A stretch of DNA of 42,325 bases from an uncultured Massilimicrobiota sp. (GTDB lineage: Bacteria; Bacillota_I; Bacilli_A; Erysipelotrichales; Coprobacillaceae), in assembly GCA_944326805.1 (NCBI GenBank), contig CALVFK010000002.1:1-42325 (forward strand), read 5' to 3'. Both the position numbers and the translations under genes were made by a program. Under the pieces are notes generated by a model. The model worked only from the letters and a program-made list of their open reading frames with translations, searched no databases and was not told where the DNA came from. Below are positions 17,303-26,046 of the stretch, piece by piece (the first letter of the stretch is position 1; the number at the start of each line of letters is the position of its first letter).

Positions 17303-17415
17303 GCGCCAGGACTTTTTAAGTTGACGAGGACCAGATTTATCGAAAGATTCGGCGGATGATCTGGAGGTATGATGCTACCTGAACGATGGACAAAAATAAT
17401 GAGTGATCATTAAAC
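17303..17415 (+). ncRNA. glmS self-cleaving ribozyme
   Basis: The cleavage-site block TATA^GCGCC (cut between 17302 and 17303) is followed by the conserved GTTGACGAGG, TTATCGAAAGATTCGGCGGATG and flanking pairing CCAGAT/ATCTGG, then GGTA/TACC and an AATGA/TCATT hairpin (17398-17411). This matches the glmS ribozyme, which uses glucosamine-6-phosphate as cofactor and destabilises the mRNA when product is abundant. The 3' boundary is approximate. The 17133-17458 stretch holds only this element and the promoter. Confidence 0.95.
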
Positions 17416-17473
17416 AAATATCATCAGGCATCACTTCATCATATAATCAATTGAATATATGGAGGAAGATTTT

Positions 17474-19276
17474 ATGTGTGGAATTACTGCTTATTGTGGA
17501 AAAGGAGAAGCTTTGCCTTTTTTAATGCAAGGTTTATCTAAATTGGAATATCGTGGTTATGATAGTGCCGGTATTACAACATTAGAAAACAATCAATTAG
17601 TCACTATCAAATGTAAAGGGAGACTGGAAAATTTAGAAAACAAACTGAAAAGTCATCAATTACATGGACATGTGGGTATTGGACATACAAGATGGGCAAC
17701 ACATGGTATACCATCCAATCTGAATTCACATCCACATACCAATCAAGATGAAACAATCGCATTAGTGCATAATGGTATTATTGAAAATTATCGTGAATTA
17801 AAAGATGAACTTATCAAAAAAGGATATCAGTTTCAATCTGATACTGATAGTGAAGTTGTTGTCTTGCTTTTGGATAGTCTTTATGAAGGAGATCTTTTAG
17901 CAGCAACACAAAAAGTCTTAAAACGAATCAAAGGAAGTTATGCTTTATGTATTCTTTCAACACTTGAACCAGAACATATCATCGTTGTTAAAAAGGATAG
18001 TCCTTTAATCATTGGAAAAACAAATGATGCTTATGTTGCTGCTAGTGATATTCCTGCTCTATTAGAGTATACAAAAGATGTTTATTTTTTAAATGACTAT
18101 GAAATGGCTGTTTTATCATGTGATCATATTGATTTTTACAATCAAGATGGACTAAAGATTGAAAAAACTTCAACAACAATTCCTTATGATTTAGAAGCAG
18201 CCAAAAAAGATGGTTATGATACTTTTATGTTGAAAGAGATACATGAACAGCCTCATGTTATTGCAGAAACACTAAGAGGTCGTATTCATCAACAACATAT
18301 TGTCCTAGATGAATTAAAAGACATTGATTTTTCAAAATTCAACAAAGTCTATTTTGTAGCCTGTGGAACAGCCTACCATGCTTCATTATGTGGGGCTCAT
18401 GTTTTAAAGAAAGTTGCTCACCTTCCTGTATTAAATGAAGTCGCAAGTGAATTTCGTTATAATGACCCATTAATTGATGAAAAAACTTTAGCCATCTTTG
18501 TATCACAATCCGGAGAAACTGCTGATACTTTGGCTGCTTTGCGTTTAGCCAAAGAAAAGAAGGCCACAACTCTTGCGATTGCAAATGTTTTAGGAAGCAC
18601 CATTTCTCGAGATGCAGATTATGTATTATATACATGTGCCGGTCCAGAAATTGCTGTTGCATCGACAAAAGCTTATACAACACAGCTTGTCCTTTTAATC
18701 TTATTAGCTTATTATATTGCACAGAATTTGAATCAGGATATACATGATGATGTTATGAAACAATTACAGCTTATTCCTCAATATGTCGACAATATTTTAA
18801 AAGATGAACCGGTATTTGCACAATATGCACAGATGTTAAAGGATATGCATGATGCTTATTTTATTGGAAGAAATTTAGATTATGCCAGTGTGCTTGAAGG
18901 TGCTTTAAAACTTAAAGAAGTTTCCTATGTTCACGCTGATGCTTATGTAGCAGGTGAATTAAAACATGGTCCAATTGCCTTAATCGAAGATGGTTCTGTT
19001 GTGATTGCTGTCGCAACCCAGCCCCATGTTGCTCAAAAAACAATCAGCAACATCCAGGAAACGATTGCCAGAGGGGCTCGTGTCATCTTACTGACAACCC
19101 ACCATGAAGAAGTCAAAAACGTACAAAACACATACTATTTACCTGATGTTGAACCAACTTTGCAAGCAATTCTGGTTGCTATTCCTTTACAGCTTTTGGC
19201 TTATTATACAGCCTGTCTTAAAGGTTGTGATGTTGATAAACCACGAAATCTAGCTAAATCTGTGACGGTTGAATAA
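17474..19276 (+). CDS. glmS: Glutamine--fructose-6-phosphate aminotransferase (isomerising)
   Basis: 600 residues. The first residue after Met is Cys (MCGITAYCG), the N-terminal nucleophile of the glutaminase domain. HTRWATHG, VHNGIIENYRELK and SDTDSEVV complete that domain (~1-240). Two SIS sugar-isomerase domains follow, with SQSGETADT and STKAYTTQL. The C-terminus PRNLAKSVTVE is the standard family end. It makes glucosamine-6-phosphate for peptidoglycan. Choosing ATG 17474, not ATG 17459, exposes the catalytic Cys; GGAGGA lies just upstream. A ribozyme leader controls it. Confidence 0.98.
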   Translation: MCGITAYCGKGEALPFLMQGLSKLEYRGYDSAGITTLENNQLVTIKCKGRLENLENKLKSHQLHGHVGIGHTRWATHGIPSNLNSHPHTNQDETIALVHNGIIENYRELKDELIKKGYQFQSDTDSEVVVLLLDSLYEGDLLAATQKVLKRIKGSYALCILSTLEPEHIIVVKKDSPLIIGKTNDAYVAASDIPALLEYTKDVYFLNDYEMAVLSCDHIDFYNQDGLKIEKTSTTIPYDLEAAKKDGYDTFMLKEIHEQPHVIAETLRGRIHQQHIVLDELKDIDFSKFNKVYFVACGTAYHASLCGAHVLKKVAHLPVLNEVASEFRYNDPLIDEKTLAIFVSQSGETADTLAALRLAKEKKATTLAIANVLGSTISRDADYVLYTCAGPEIAVASTKAYTTQLVLLILLAYYIAQNLNQDIHDDVMKQLQLIPQYVDNILKDEPVFAQYAQMLKDMHDAYFIGRNLDYASVLEGALKLKEVSYVHADAYVAGELKHGPIALIEDGSVVIAVATQPHVAQKTISNIQETIARGARVILLTTHHEEVKNVQNTYYLPDVEPTLQAILVAIPLQLLAYYTACLKGCDVDKPRNLAKSVTVE

Positions 19277-19296
19277 AACACTTTCGAGTGTTTTTT
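19275..19296 (+). terminator. Terminator after glmS
   Basis: AAAACACT and AGTGTTTT form a stem around a TTCG tetraloop with a T-tract. The first stem bases are part of the glmS stop codon. Confidence 0.88.
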
Positions 19297-19339
19297 CATT
19301 TTGTTAAAAGTATTTCATGTGAAAAATGAATCTTTATTC

Positions 19340-19369
19340 TTCACAAGAAGTTATGAAATTGATATAATA
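19340..19369 (+). promoter_or_regulatory. Promoter of the TPR/cold-shock-like gene
   Basis: TTCACA (19340-19345) and TATAAT (19364-19369) are separated by 18 bases and precede the GAGGTGAT ribosome site. Confidence 0.6.
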
Positions 19370-19388
19370 TTAAACGAGGTGATGAATC

Positions 19389-20636
19389 GTGGAAAAACGT
19401 GAACCAAAAGATTTAACAAATTATGATAAACGTTTTGAAGAAGATCCAAGCTCATTTAATGATTTTCAAGCTATGGATTATGTAAAGGAATTGAAAAATC
19501 AGGGACGCACAGATGATGCAATTGAGGTAGGAAAGACTTTCTTACAAGTTGGTGAAGGTTTAAGTGGCTTTATCAATCATTATGGTTATGCACTTTATAA
19601 TAAATATATCAATATTGATGAAGATAAAATCAAAGAAAAAGAAGATTTATTTTTCTCTATTGTTGATGAAATCACAGATTTATGTAAACAAGAAAAATAT
19701 TCTCCTTTAGAAGCAACAATCAATAAAGCAATGAAATATGTTATGAATCAAAAGCCAGTGAATTATCAAAAATTATCTGCCCTTTTAGATAAACTTGATG
19801 TTCAAACATTAAGCATTGATCCTTTTATTAACAATGCTGGTAAAGAATTTGAATCTAAAAAAGAAAAATGGTATCGCTTAAAAGTGAGATGCTCATATGA
19901 ATTAGAAAATTATAAAGACTGTGTAGAATATGCTAATAAAGCATTCACACAACCTATCAAATGGCACTATAACAATCTTAACTGGGTGAAATATTATCGT
20001 GCTTCTTCGCTTGTTCATTTACAAAGATATGAAGAAGCAGAAAATGAATTCTTAGCTTTAGGTAATAGAGTTCCACATGTTGATTCTTTCCAGATTCTTT
20101 ATGATTTATATATGCATACAGGAAAAGTGAAAGAAGCTTATACAAATCTGATTTATAAATTCTTTAAATCTGGTTATAATCTTGGTGAATTATCAACTTA
20201 TGAAATGATTTTAGAGATGGTCAAAACGGGTCAAAATCAAGAAATCATTAATTTGGCTGATGCTTTTGTTTATCAAATCAAAGCAGAAAATCAAAAAGAT
20301 GTTTCACAAAACACTATTTTAGAACAATATCAGAATATGGATAGCAGTTCTTTATATGATCGTTTGTATAACCAATTAATGGAACATCTTGATGAATATA
20401 TTGATCGTTATGAAGGAAAAGTCATTTATTATAATAAGGATAAAGAATTTGGTAGTATTGATTTAGAAGATGATGATCCACTATTCTTTAGACAATCTGA
20501 TTATATTTATGATGAAGTTGTTGAAAAACATGATGTTGTTGAATATAGCTTAATGAAAACTTATGATTTCAAGAAACAACAACCATCTACAAAAGCTATT
20601 TTATTAAAAACATTATATGAAGATATTCAATACTAA
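19389..20636 (+). CDS. TPR protein with C-terminal cold-shock-like domain
   Basis: 415 residues. Helical repeats over ~25-330 contain TPR-like pairs such as YKDCVEYANKAF and YEEAENEFLALG. From ~340 the segment YEGKVIYYNKDKEFGSI resembles the start of a cold-shock domain (GxVxxxNxxKxFGxI) and continues for ~75 residues, so a nucleic-acid-binding tail is likely. The cytoplasmic function is unknown; an RNA-linked scaffold is inference. GTG 19389 is the start because the nearby ATG frame stops at once and GAGGTGAT sits 5-7 nt upstream. It has its own promoter and terminator. Confidence 0.72.
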   Translation: MEKREPKDLTNYDKRFEEDPSSFNDFQAMDYVKELKNQGRTDDAIEVGKTFLQVGEGLSGFINHYGYALYNKYINIDEDKIKEKEDLFFSIVDEITDLCKQEKYSPLEATINKAMKYVMNQKPVNYQKLSALLDKLDVQTLSIDPFINNAGKEFESKKEKWYRLKVRCSYELENYKDCVEYANKAFTQPIKWHYNNLNWVKYYRASSLVHLQRYEEAENEFLALGNRVPHVDSFQILYDLYMHTGKVKEAYTNLIYKFFKSGYNLGELSTYEMILEMVKTGQNQEIINLADAFVYQIKAENQKDVSQNTILEQYQNMDSSSLYDRLYNQLMEHLDEYIDRYEGKVIYYNKDKEFGSIDLEDDDPLFFRQSDYIYDEVVEKHDVVEYSLMKTYDFKKQQPSTKAILLKTLYEDIQY

Positions 20637-20661
20637 GCTATGCTGTGCATAGCTTTTTTTG
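20635..20661 (+). terminator. Terminator after the TPR gene
   Basis: AAGCTATGC and GCATAGCTT make a 9-bp stem around TGT, followed by a T-tract. The gene's stop codon overlaps the first stem bases. Confidence 0.9.
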
Positions 20662-20705
20662 TCACATAAAATCATCTTTTTCATACTTTATATTGAGGTG
20701 AAAAT

Positions 20706-21494
20706 GTGTTAGCTATATTACAACAGATGCCTGTTTTGATATTTATAGGAGCCATTCTATTTAACTGGTTCTCTACTTTTTTAGGGGCTTCTTTAGTTTA
20801 TTTTACAAACAAAGAAAATAAACAGATTGTTTCCATTGCTTTAGGTAGCAGTGCGGGTATTATGATTGCAGCATCATTCTTTTCTTTACTCCTGCCAGCT
20901 ATGAATTTATTAGAAAATATGTCCAAATGGTTTTTACTCATTATTCCCCTTGGTTTTTTATGCGGTGTCATCTTTTTAGCGCTTTGTGATCATTTCTTAC
21001 CCCATAAACATATGGTTTCAGGGGAAATAGAAGGTGTTCATTCTCGTTTTTCTAAAAACCAGCTGCTTATGTTAGCCATGACATTACACAATATCCCCGA
21101 AGGTTTAGCAGTCGGCGTTGCTTTTGCAAGTGCCCATCAACAATTTATTCCTGCTTTGATTCTTTCCATTGGTATTGGTATCCAAAATTTTCCAGAAGGA
21201 ACCGCTATAGCCTTACCCATGCATCAATATGGGAAAAGTCGTTTTGTTTCAATGATGTATGGCCAGTTTTCAGGAATCATTGAAATTCCAGCTGCTATTT
21301 TAGGTTATATCTTTGCTTCCTTAATTCAAAATATTCTTCCTTTTGCTTTAAGTTTTGCTGCTGGGGCTATGCTTTTTGTCTGTGTTGAAGACATGATTCC
21401 CGAAGCCTGCTGTCATCGTCAAATAGATATTGGCGCTATATCTTGCATGATTGGATTTACTATTATGATGATTCTGGATGTTATGTTATCATAG
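20706..21494 (+). CDS. ZIP family metal transporter
   Basis: 262 residues with about eight hydrophobic segments. HNIPEGLAVG and QNFPEGTAIALPM are the paired metal-site motifs of ZIP transmembrane helices 4 and 5. The family imports Zn2+, Fe2+ or Mn2+; which metal cannot be told from sequence. The start is GTG at 20706, because the overlapping ATG frame reads TGT TAG. The ribosome site is GAGGTG. It is transcribed alone, ahead of the T-box region. Confidence 0.9.
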   Translation: MLAILQQMPVLIFIGAILFNWFSTFLGASLVYFTNKENKQIVSIALGSSAGIMIAASFFSLLLPAMNLLENMSKWFLLIIPLGFLCGVIFLALCDHFLPHKHMVSGEIEGVHSRFSKNQLLMLAMTLHNIPEGLAVGVAFASAHQQFIPALILSIGIGIQNFPEGTAIALPMHQYGKSRFVSMMYGQFSGIIEIPAAILGYIFASLIQNILPFALSFAAGAMLFVCVEDMIPEACCHRQIDIGAISCMIGFTIMMILDVMLS

Positions 21495-21574
21495 GTTATA
21501 ATTTGTATTTTTAATAAAAGAAACAGAAATATTCATTGATATTCCTAACTTTTTATTTATTTTTTTAAAAACCA

Positions 21575-21603
21575 TTGACAAACAATTTTCATTTCATTAT
21601 GAT
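21575..21603 (+). promoter_or_regulatory. Promoter of the Phe T-box transcript
   Basis: TTGACA (21575-21580) and TATGAT (21598-21603) are exactly 17 bases apart. A start near 21610 leads into the T-box leader. Confidence 0.75.
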
Positions 21604-21609
21604 AAATGA

Positions 21610-21860
21610 TATATAAAACAAAAAGCCTTGATGTGACATAGTAAATATTTCTGTGACAATAGAGATATGATGGTTGGTGCAAATCATACGTAAAGAAATA
21701 TTGAATTCACCACGGAGCTATTACTTTGATAAGGGGTAATCGGAGTCATAACGTTATTTATGAAAAGTTGTTTAACTTGCAAAGGTTATAATTGTGAAAT
21801 TATAATAAATTGAGGTGGTACCGCGTTCACTCGCCCTCTTTGGACGGGTTTTTTTGTTTT
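21610..21860 (+). promoter_or_regulatory. T-box leader of the TrpXYZ-like operon, Phe (TTC) specifier
   Basis: The T-box core GGTGGTACCGCG is at 21814-21825. The distal Stem I block GGTTGGTGCAAAT is at 21672-21684. The specifier loop reads GAA-TTC-ACC with TTC at 21706-21708, matching the position of AAC and GCT in the two synthetase T-boxes of this window. TTC is a Phe codon, so the sensor is probably tRNA-Phe. A weak stem CCCTC/GGACGGG with a T7 tract (21833-21856) is the terminator. The 21495-21888 stretch contains only this leader and its promoter. Confidence 0.9.
21833..21856 (+). terminator. Conditional terminator of the Phe T-box
   Basis: CCCTC and GGACGGG form a short stem with one bulged base, followed by T7. 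It directly follows the T-box core. Confidence 0.7.
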
Positions 21861-21888
21861 ATAAAAATAGAGAGAGGAATGTGATATT

Positions 21889-22863
21889 ATGAAAAAACTA
21901 TCCGTATTATTGTTAGCTGTTGGTATGCTTTTATCAGGTTGTGCAAGTGATAGTAGTGAACCCAAAGAATTATCTGAAGTTAAAATTGGTGCTATTCAAT
22001 TTGCTCAGCATCCTGCCCTGGATAAAGCTTATGAAGGATTTAAAGATACTTTAGTGGAAGCGGGTATTAAAGAAGAAAATATTGATTTTCAAAATGCCAG
22101 TGGCGATCCATCAAATTGTCAAACCATTGCTGAAAAGTTTGTCAATGATGGTGATGACTTGATTTATGCTATTGCGACTGATGCATTACAGGCAGCCGCC
22201 AATAAAACAACAGATATTCCTATTGTAGGAGCCGCTGTCACTGACTTTGAAACAGCTGGTGTTGTCAAATCAAATGAAAAACCAGAAACAAACGTGACAG
22301 GTGCCAGTGATTTAAACCCTGTTAAAGAACAATTAGAATTATTAAAGACTTTAGTACCTGATGCCAAAAAAATCGCTGTTTTCTATTGCAGTGATGAAGC
22401 GAATTCTATTTATCAAGGTGAAATTGCCTTAGAGGCCGCTAAAGAATTAGGTTTAGATGCGAAAGTTGTGACTGTTTCAAATGATTCTAGCGCTATTCAA
22501 CAAGTCGCTCAATCAATGATTGGTCAATATGATGCTGTTTATATTCCAACTGATAATCTTTTGGCTTCTAATATGGCAACAGTCGCTCAAGTCACTAACG
22601 AAAATCAATTACCTGTTATCGTTGGAGAAGAAAGTATGTGTGAAAATGGTGGTTTAGCAACTTTAAGCTTAGATTATTATACTGTTGGACAAAATGCTGC
22701 TAAACAAGCTTTAGCTATTTTAAATGGTGAGTCAAAAGTTCAAGAAACACCTGTCAGCTTTGTTGATGCTAAAGACTGTCAATATTTTATAAATCAAAAA
22801 GTCGCTACACAATTAGGTATTGAAGTGCCTGAAGATCTACAAGCGACAATGATTGGAGAATAA
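21889..22863 (+). CDS. trpX: ABC transporter substrate-binding lipoprotein, TrpX family
   Basis: 324 residues. The lipoprotein signal ends LLSGC, with lipidated Cys18. The mature part (KIGAIQFAQHPALDKAYEGF, then KTDIPIVGAAVTDFETAG-like and VKEQLELLKTLVPDAKKIAVFY segments) belongs to the TrpX/YtrC-type periplasmic-binding family (PF04392). Members with known regulation are mostly tryptophan-linked, but this operon's T-box specifier is Phe, so phenylalanine or a precursor is the better guess. The next two genes encode the permease and ATPase. The gene symbol reflects family, not proven substrate. Confidence 0.85.
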   Translation: MKKLSVLLLAVGMLLSGCASDSSEPKELSEVKIGAIQFAQHPALDKAYEGFKDTLVEAGIKEENIDFQNASGDPSNCQTIAEKFVNDGDDLIYAIATDALQAAANKTTDIPIVGAAVTDFETAGVVKSNEKPETNVTGASDLNPVKEQLELLKTLVPDAKKIAVFYCSDEANSIYQGEIALEAAKELGLDAKVVTVSNDSSAIQQVAQSMIGQYDAVYIPTDNLLASNMATVAQVTNENQLPVIVGEESMCENGGLATLSLDYYTVGQNAAKQALAILNGESKVQETPVSFVDAKDCQYFINQKVATQLGIEVPEDLQATMIGE

Positions 22864-22867
22864 TTAT

Positions 22868-23794
22868 ATGCCAATGTTATTATCTTTACAGGGAGCAATT
22901 GGACAAGGAATTCTTTGGGGAATCATGGCTCTTGGTATTTACTTAACGTTTAGAATTTTAGATATCGCTGATTTATCAGTAGATGGCAGCTTTGCCACTG
23001 GTGGTGCTGTATGTGCTGTCGCCTTGATAGCTGGCATTCACCCTATTTTGGCGATTTTACTAGCGACTTTATCAGGTTTTTTAGCTGGTTTTGTCACTGG
23101 ATTTTTACACACAAAATGTAAAATGCCTGCCATCTTAGCTGGTATTTTAACTCAATTAGCATTATATTCTATTAATTTAAGAATTATGGGAAAAAGTAAC
23201 ATCCCTTTATTACAATCATCAACACTTTTTAAAGATTTTGCTAAGGTTATTCCTTTGACTTCACAATGGATTACAATATGTATTGGAATTTTCTTCAGTT
23301 TAATTGTTGTCATTGGAATTTATTGGTTCTTAGGTACAGAATTTGGTTCATGCTTAAGAGCAACTGGAAACAACGAAAATATGGTCAGAGCCAATGGTGT
23401 AAATACTGATACTATGAAGTTATTTGGTTTGATGCTAAGTAATGGGCTTGTTGCCATGAGTGGTGCTTTAGTCACTCAGCAGCAAAGTGTTGCTGATGTG
23501 AAAATGGGTACAGGAGCCATTGTTATTGGATTGGCTTCAATCGTTATTGGAGAAGTTATTTTTGGTAAAAAAGCTGGATTTAAACTTCGTTTAACTTCTA
23601 TTATTGTTGGTTCTATCATCTATCGTATGATTGTTGCAATTGTTTTACAAATGGGATTAAATACAGATGATTTAAAACTTCTTACAGCTTTCATTGTAGC
23701 AGTTGCTTTAACTGTTCCTGTCATTGTCAATAAAAGAAAACGTCTTTCAATGTATAAAAAATTAACTGGAAAGGAATTACAAAATCATGCTTAA
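22868..23794 (+). CDS. trpY: ABC transporter permease, TrpY family
   Basis: 308 residues with about eight to nine membrane segments. GILWGIMALGIYLTFRILDIADLSVDGSF is the conserved start of this family, related to branched-chain amino acid permeases. ATG 22868 is chosen over TTG 22853, since GGAG lies 9 nt before it and the longer form would overlap trpX. The end overlaps the ATPase gene by 8 bases. Partner of the lipoprotein and ATPase in amino acid uptake. Confidence 0.88.
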   Translation: MPMLLSLQGAIGQGILWGIMALGIYLTFRILDIADLSVDGSFATGGAVCAVALIAGIHPILAILLATLSGFLAGFVTGFLHTKCKMPAILAGILTQLALYSINLRIMGKSNIPLLQSSTLFKDFAKVIPLTSQWITICIGIFFSLIVVIGIYWFLGTEFGSCLRATGNNENMVRANGVNTDTMKLFGLMLSNGLVAMSGALVTQQQSVADVKMGTGAIVIGLASIVIGEVIFGKKAGFKLRLTSIIVGSIIYRMIVAIVLQMGLNTDDLKLLTAFIVAVALTVPVIVNKRKRLSMYKKLTGKELQNHA

Positions 23795-24581
23795 ATTAGA
23801 AAAAGTTTCTAAGTCATTTCATATAGGTACACCTAATGAGAAATGTGTTATCAAATCCTTAAATTTAGAATTAAAAGAAGGAGATTTTGTAACAGTTATT
23901 GGTGGTAATGGTGCAGGAAAAAGTACATTACTCAACCTGATTGCAGGGGTTTATCCTATTGATTGTGGTATCATCACATTGAATGGACAAAACATTTCCT
24001 TAGCTCCAGAATATCAACGTGCCAAATTAATAGGTCGTGTTTTTCAAGATCCTATGATGGGAACTGCTGCCGATATGCAAATTATCGAAAATTTAGCAAT
24101 GGCGGCACGTCGTGGCCAAAAGCGTAGTTTACGTTGGGGTGTGACAAAAAAGGAAAAGGAACAATATTATGAAGCTGTTAAAACATTAGGGTTAGGTTTA
24201 GAAGATCGTTTAACAACAAAAGTTGGACTATTATCAGGTGGTCAGCGTCAAGCATTAACCCTGCTCATGGCAACTCTTCATAAACCTCAATTATTATTAT
24301 TGGATGAACATACTGCTGCATTAGACCCTGCTACAAGTACGAAAGTTTTGACTTTGACGAATGAAATCGTGACAAAACAGCATTTAACTGCAATGATGGT
24401 AACTCATAATATGAAAGATGCTATTGATATTGGAAATCGTTTAATCATGATGTATGACGGTCATATTATTTATGATGTCGAAGGCGAAGAAAAGAAAAAA
24501 TTGACAGTGAATGATTTACTTAAAAAATTCGAAGAAGCTATTGGAGAAGAATTTGTAAATGATAGAATGTTATTAGGCTAG
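23787..24581 (+). CDS. trpZ: ABC transporter ATP-binding protein, TrpZ family
   Basis: 264 residues. Walker A is GGNGAGKST (39-47), the signature is LLSGGQRQAL and Walker B is LLLLDEHTAALDP, followed by the switch His in MMVTHNM. This is a complete ABC ATPase, and presumably powers the preceding permease. It overlaps the permease by 8 bases. Its TAG stop forms a CTAG palindrome shared with the stop of the convergent DUF421 gene. Confidence 0.93.
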   Translation: MLKLEKVSKSFHIGTPNEKCVIKSLNLELKEGDFVTVIGGNGAGKSTLLNLIAGVYPIDCGIITLNGQNISLAPEYQRAKLIGRVFQDPMMGTAADMQIIENLAMAARRGQKRSLRWGVTKKEKEQYYEAVKTLGLGLEDRLTTKVGLLSGGQRQALTLLMATLHKPQLLLLDEHTAALDPATSTKVLTLTNEIVTKQHLTAMMVTHNMKDAIDIGNRLIMMYDGHIIYDVEGEEKKKLTVNDLLKKFEEAIGEEFVNDRMLLG

Positions 24582-24598
24582 TGATCTAGCCTTTTTTT
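24576..24598 (+). terminator. Terminator of the TrpXYZ-like operon
   Basis: GGCTAG and CTAGCC make a 6-bp stem with a TGAT loop, followed by T7. Both convergent stop codons sit inside the 5' arm. Confidence 0.85.
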
Positions 24599-25222
24599 GA
24601 TGACGAATAAGCGCCCTTTTTCTACAACACAATAAAAAACATCATGATAATCTTGTATACCTGACTGTTGAAGCTGCTTAATTAACCAGGCTTCATCACG
24701 GTTTAATAGTTTCAGTATTTCATAATCAATGACTCCATCACTAATAATAGCAGCTGGTACTTTAACTTCATTTTTCTTTGTCTCAATAACCGATAATTGC
24801 CCATCGGTTTCTAAAACAGCAAATTCTACTTCTGATATAGAACCTATTCCCTGCTCTCTTAAATGATGACAAAGATCATCAACGCTATATTTTAAAGATG
24901 CCATTTTCTCTTGGTTGACTTTGCCTTGAAAAATAATAAAAGTGGGATGTCCTTCCACAATCTTTTTAAAAAAGGGACTTTTCAAGGAAATAACAGTAAA
25001 TAATTTATCCATAACAACAATGACCAAAACAGCTAAAGCCGCCTGTAAAAAATTGACATCTTTATTTCCAATAGACATAGTCATCAATTCGCTGATAATC
25101 AAAAAAACAATTAAATCCGAAACACTCAATTTACTCATTTCTTTCTTTCCTAAAAATCTAATCATGAAAACAAGCAACAGATATGTTCCAAAACTTTCAA
25201 AAAAGATTTCAAGATATCTCAT
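24578..25222 (-). CDS. DUF421 (YetF/YcaP family) membrane protein
   Basis: 214 residues. Three N-terminal membrane helices carry the family block MIRFLGKKEMSKLSVSDLIVF followed by ELMTMSIG. A cytoplasmic part follows with SVDDLCHHLREQGIGSISEVEFAVLE. The family's molecular role is unclear; members occur in sporulating and non-sporulating Bacillota. The ribosome site is AAAGGAG. It diverges from the next gene with only 41 bases between starts. Confidence 0.88.
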   Translation of the reverse strand: MRYLEIFFESFGTYLLLVFMIRFLGKKEMSKLSVSDLIVFLIISELMTMSIGNKDVNFLQAALAVLVIVVMDKLFTVISLKSPFFKKIVEGHPTFIIFQGKVNQEKMASLKYSVDDLCHHLREQGIGSISEVEFAVLETDGQLSVIETKKNEVKVPAAIISDGVIDYEILKLLNRDEAWLIKQLQQSGIQDYHDVFYCVVEKGRLFVIKKRLDH

Positions 25223-25263
25223 AAAAGTCAGCTCCTTTGCATAAAGTATATCAGGAGGAAACT

Positions 25264-25617
25264 ATGAAACAGACATTACGTACTTATATTTTTACATGTT
25301 TAATCTTTCTCATTCCCTTTATACTCATCTCATTTATTCTTTCCATTATTTCTTATTTCATGCAAATGAACACCCTTTTGATACAAATCATCATACAAAT
25401 ATTCTCTTATTTTATTTTAATCATATCTGCATTATATCTGACTTCTCATTTATCACATCAACGTATGAAACATTGTATAATCTTTGCTTTTTTTTATTTT
25501 TTAATAAGTTTATGCTTTCATTTTCATAACATACAATATATACATCTTATTTTCAAACCACTCATTTTTATATTCATTGGATTTTTTAAAGAACTCAAAA
25601 GTCGTATGATTGCATAA
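25264..25617 (+). CDS. Small membrane protein, possibly TIGR04086 (YrzE-like)
   Basis: 117 residues with about four hydrophobic segments (for example YIFTCLIFLIPFILISFILS) and a short basic C-terminus. Size and layout resemble the TIGR04086 membrane family, but no diagnostic motif is visible, so this is a weak guess. The start at 25264 follows AGGAGGAAACT; an upstream in-frame ATG (25237) lacks a site. A bidirectional terminator follows. Confidence 0.6.
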   Translation: MKQTLRTYIFTCLIFLIPFILISFILSIISYFMQMNTLLIQIIIQIFSYFILIISALYLTSHLSHQRMKHCIIFAFFYFLISLCFHFHNIQYIHLIFKPLIFIFIGFFKELKSRMIA

Positions 25618-25643
25618 AAAAAGACTTCCATCGAAGTCTTTTT
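25616..25643 (+). terminator. Bidirectional terminator between two small membrane-protein genes
   Basis: AAGACTTC and GAAGTCTT form an 8-bp stem around CATC, flanked by an A-run and a T-run. It works on either strand. Confidence 0.88.
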
Positions 25644-25938
25644 AAAATAACAACATACAAGAAAAGAATATCGCAACAACAATGAGAATAACATACGGAA
25701 TACGTACCAGACATGCTAAGGCAGTATTCTTCTTTAAATCATTCACCATTGAATCTTCTAATACACCGACAAATAATGTTGCAGCCGCAATATTAAAGAA
25801 ATTCAAAGGTCCAAGATAAAGTTCTAATGTACTCATAGGAAGAATAAAAGCATAAATTGTATTAACAGCCACAACAACAATGAGAAAAAGCACCCACAAA
25901 CTCAGGACAGTTCGATTAAATTGACGACTTTCTTGCAT
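25642..25938 (-). CDS. Hypothetical membrane protein
   Basis: 98 residues that I do not recognise. Three hydrophobic stretches are visible: VLFLIVVVAVNTIYAFIL, FNIAAATLFVGVL and VILIVVAIFFSCMLLF. There is no signal peptidase motif and no conserved cysteine pair. A purine-rich site lies before the ATG. It is transcribed alone, between the shared terminator downstream and the PTS gene's promoter region upstream. Confidence 0.6.
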   Translation of the reverse strand: MQESRQFNRTVLSLWVLFLIVVVAVNTIYAFILPMSTLELYLGPLNFFNIAAATLFVGVLEDSMVNDLKKNTALACLVRIPYVILIVVAIFFSCMLLF

Positions 25939-26046
25939 ATGATCACCACCTACTTCTTACTTTTCTTATTATATACTATTTTAAAAAAAATAACAAATTT
26001 CTCTTTAAGCAATAAAAAACAATTAGATTTTTTTCTATATTTCCTC

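Noticed and set aside
18339-18722. A 127-codon minus-strand frame opposite glmS
   Set aside because: Antisense shadow of a conserved coding region.
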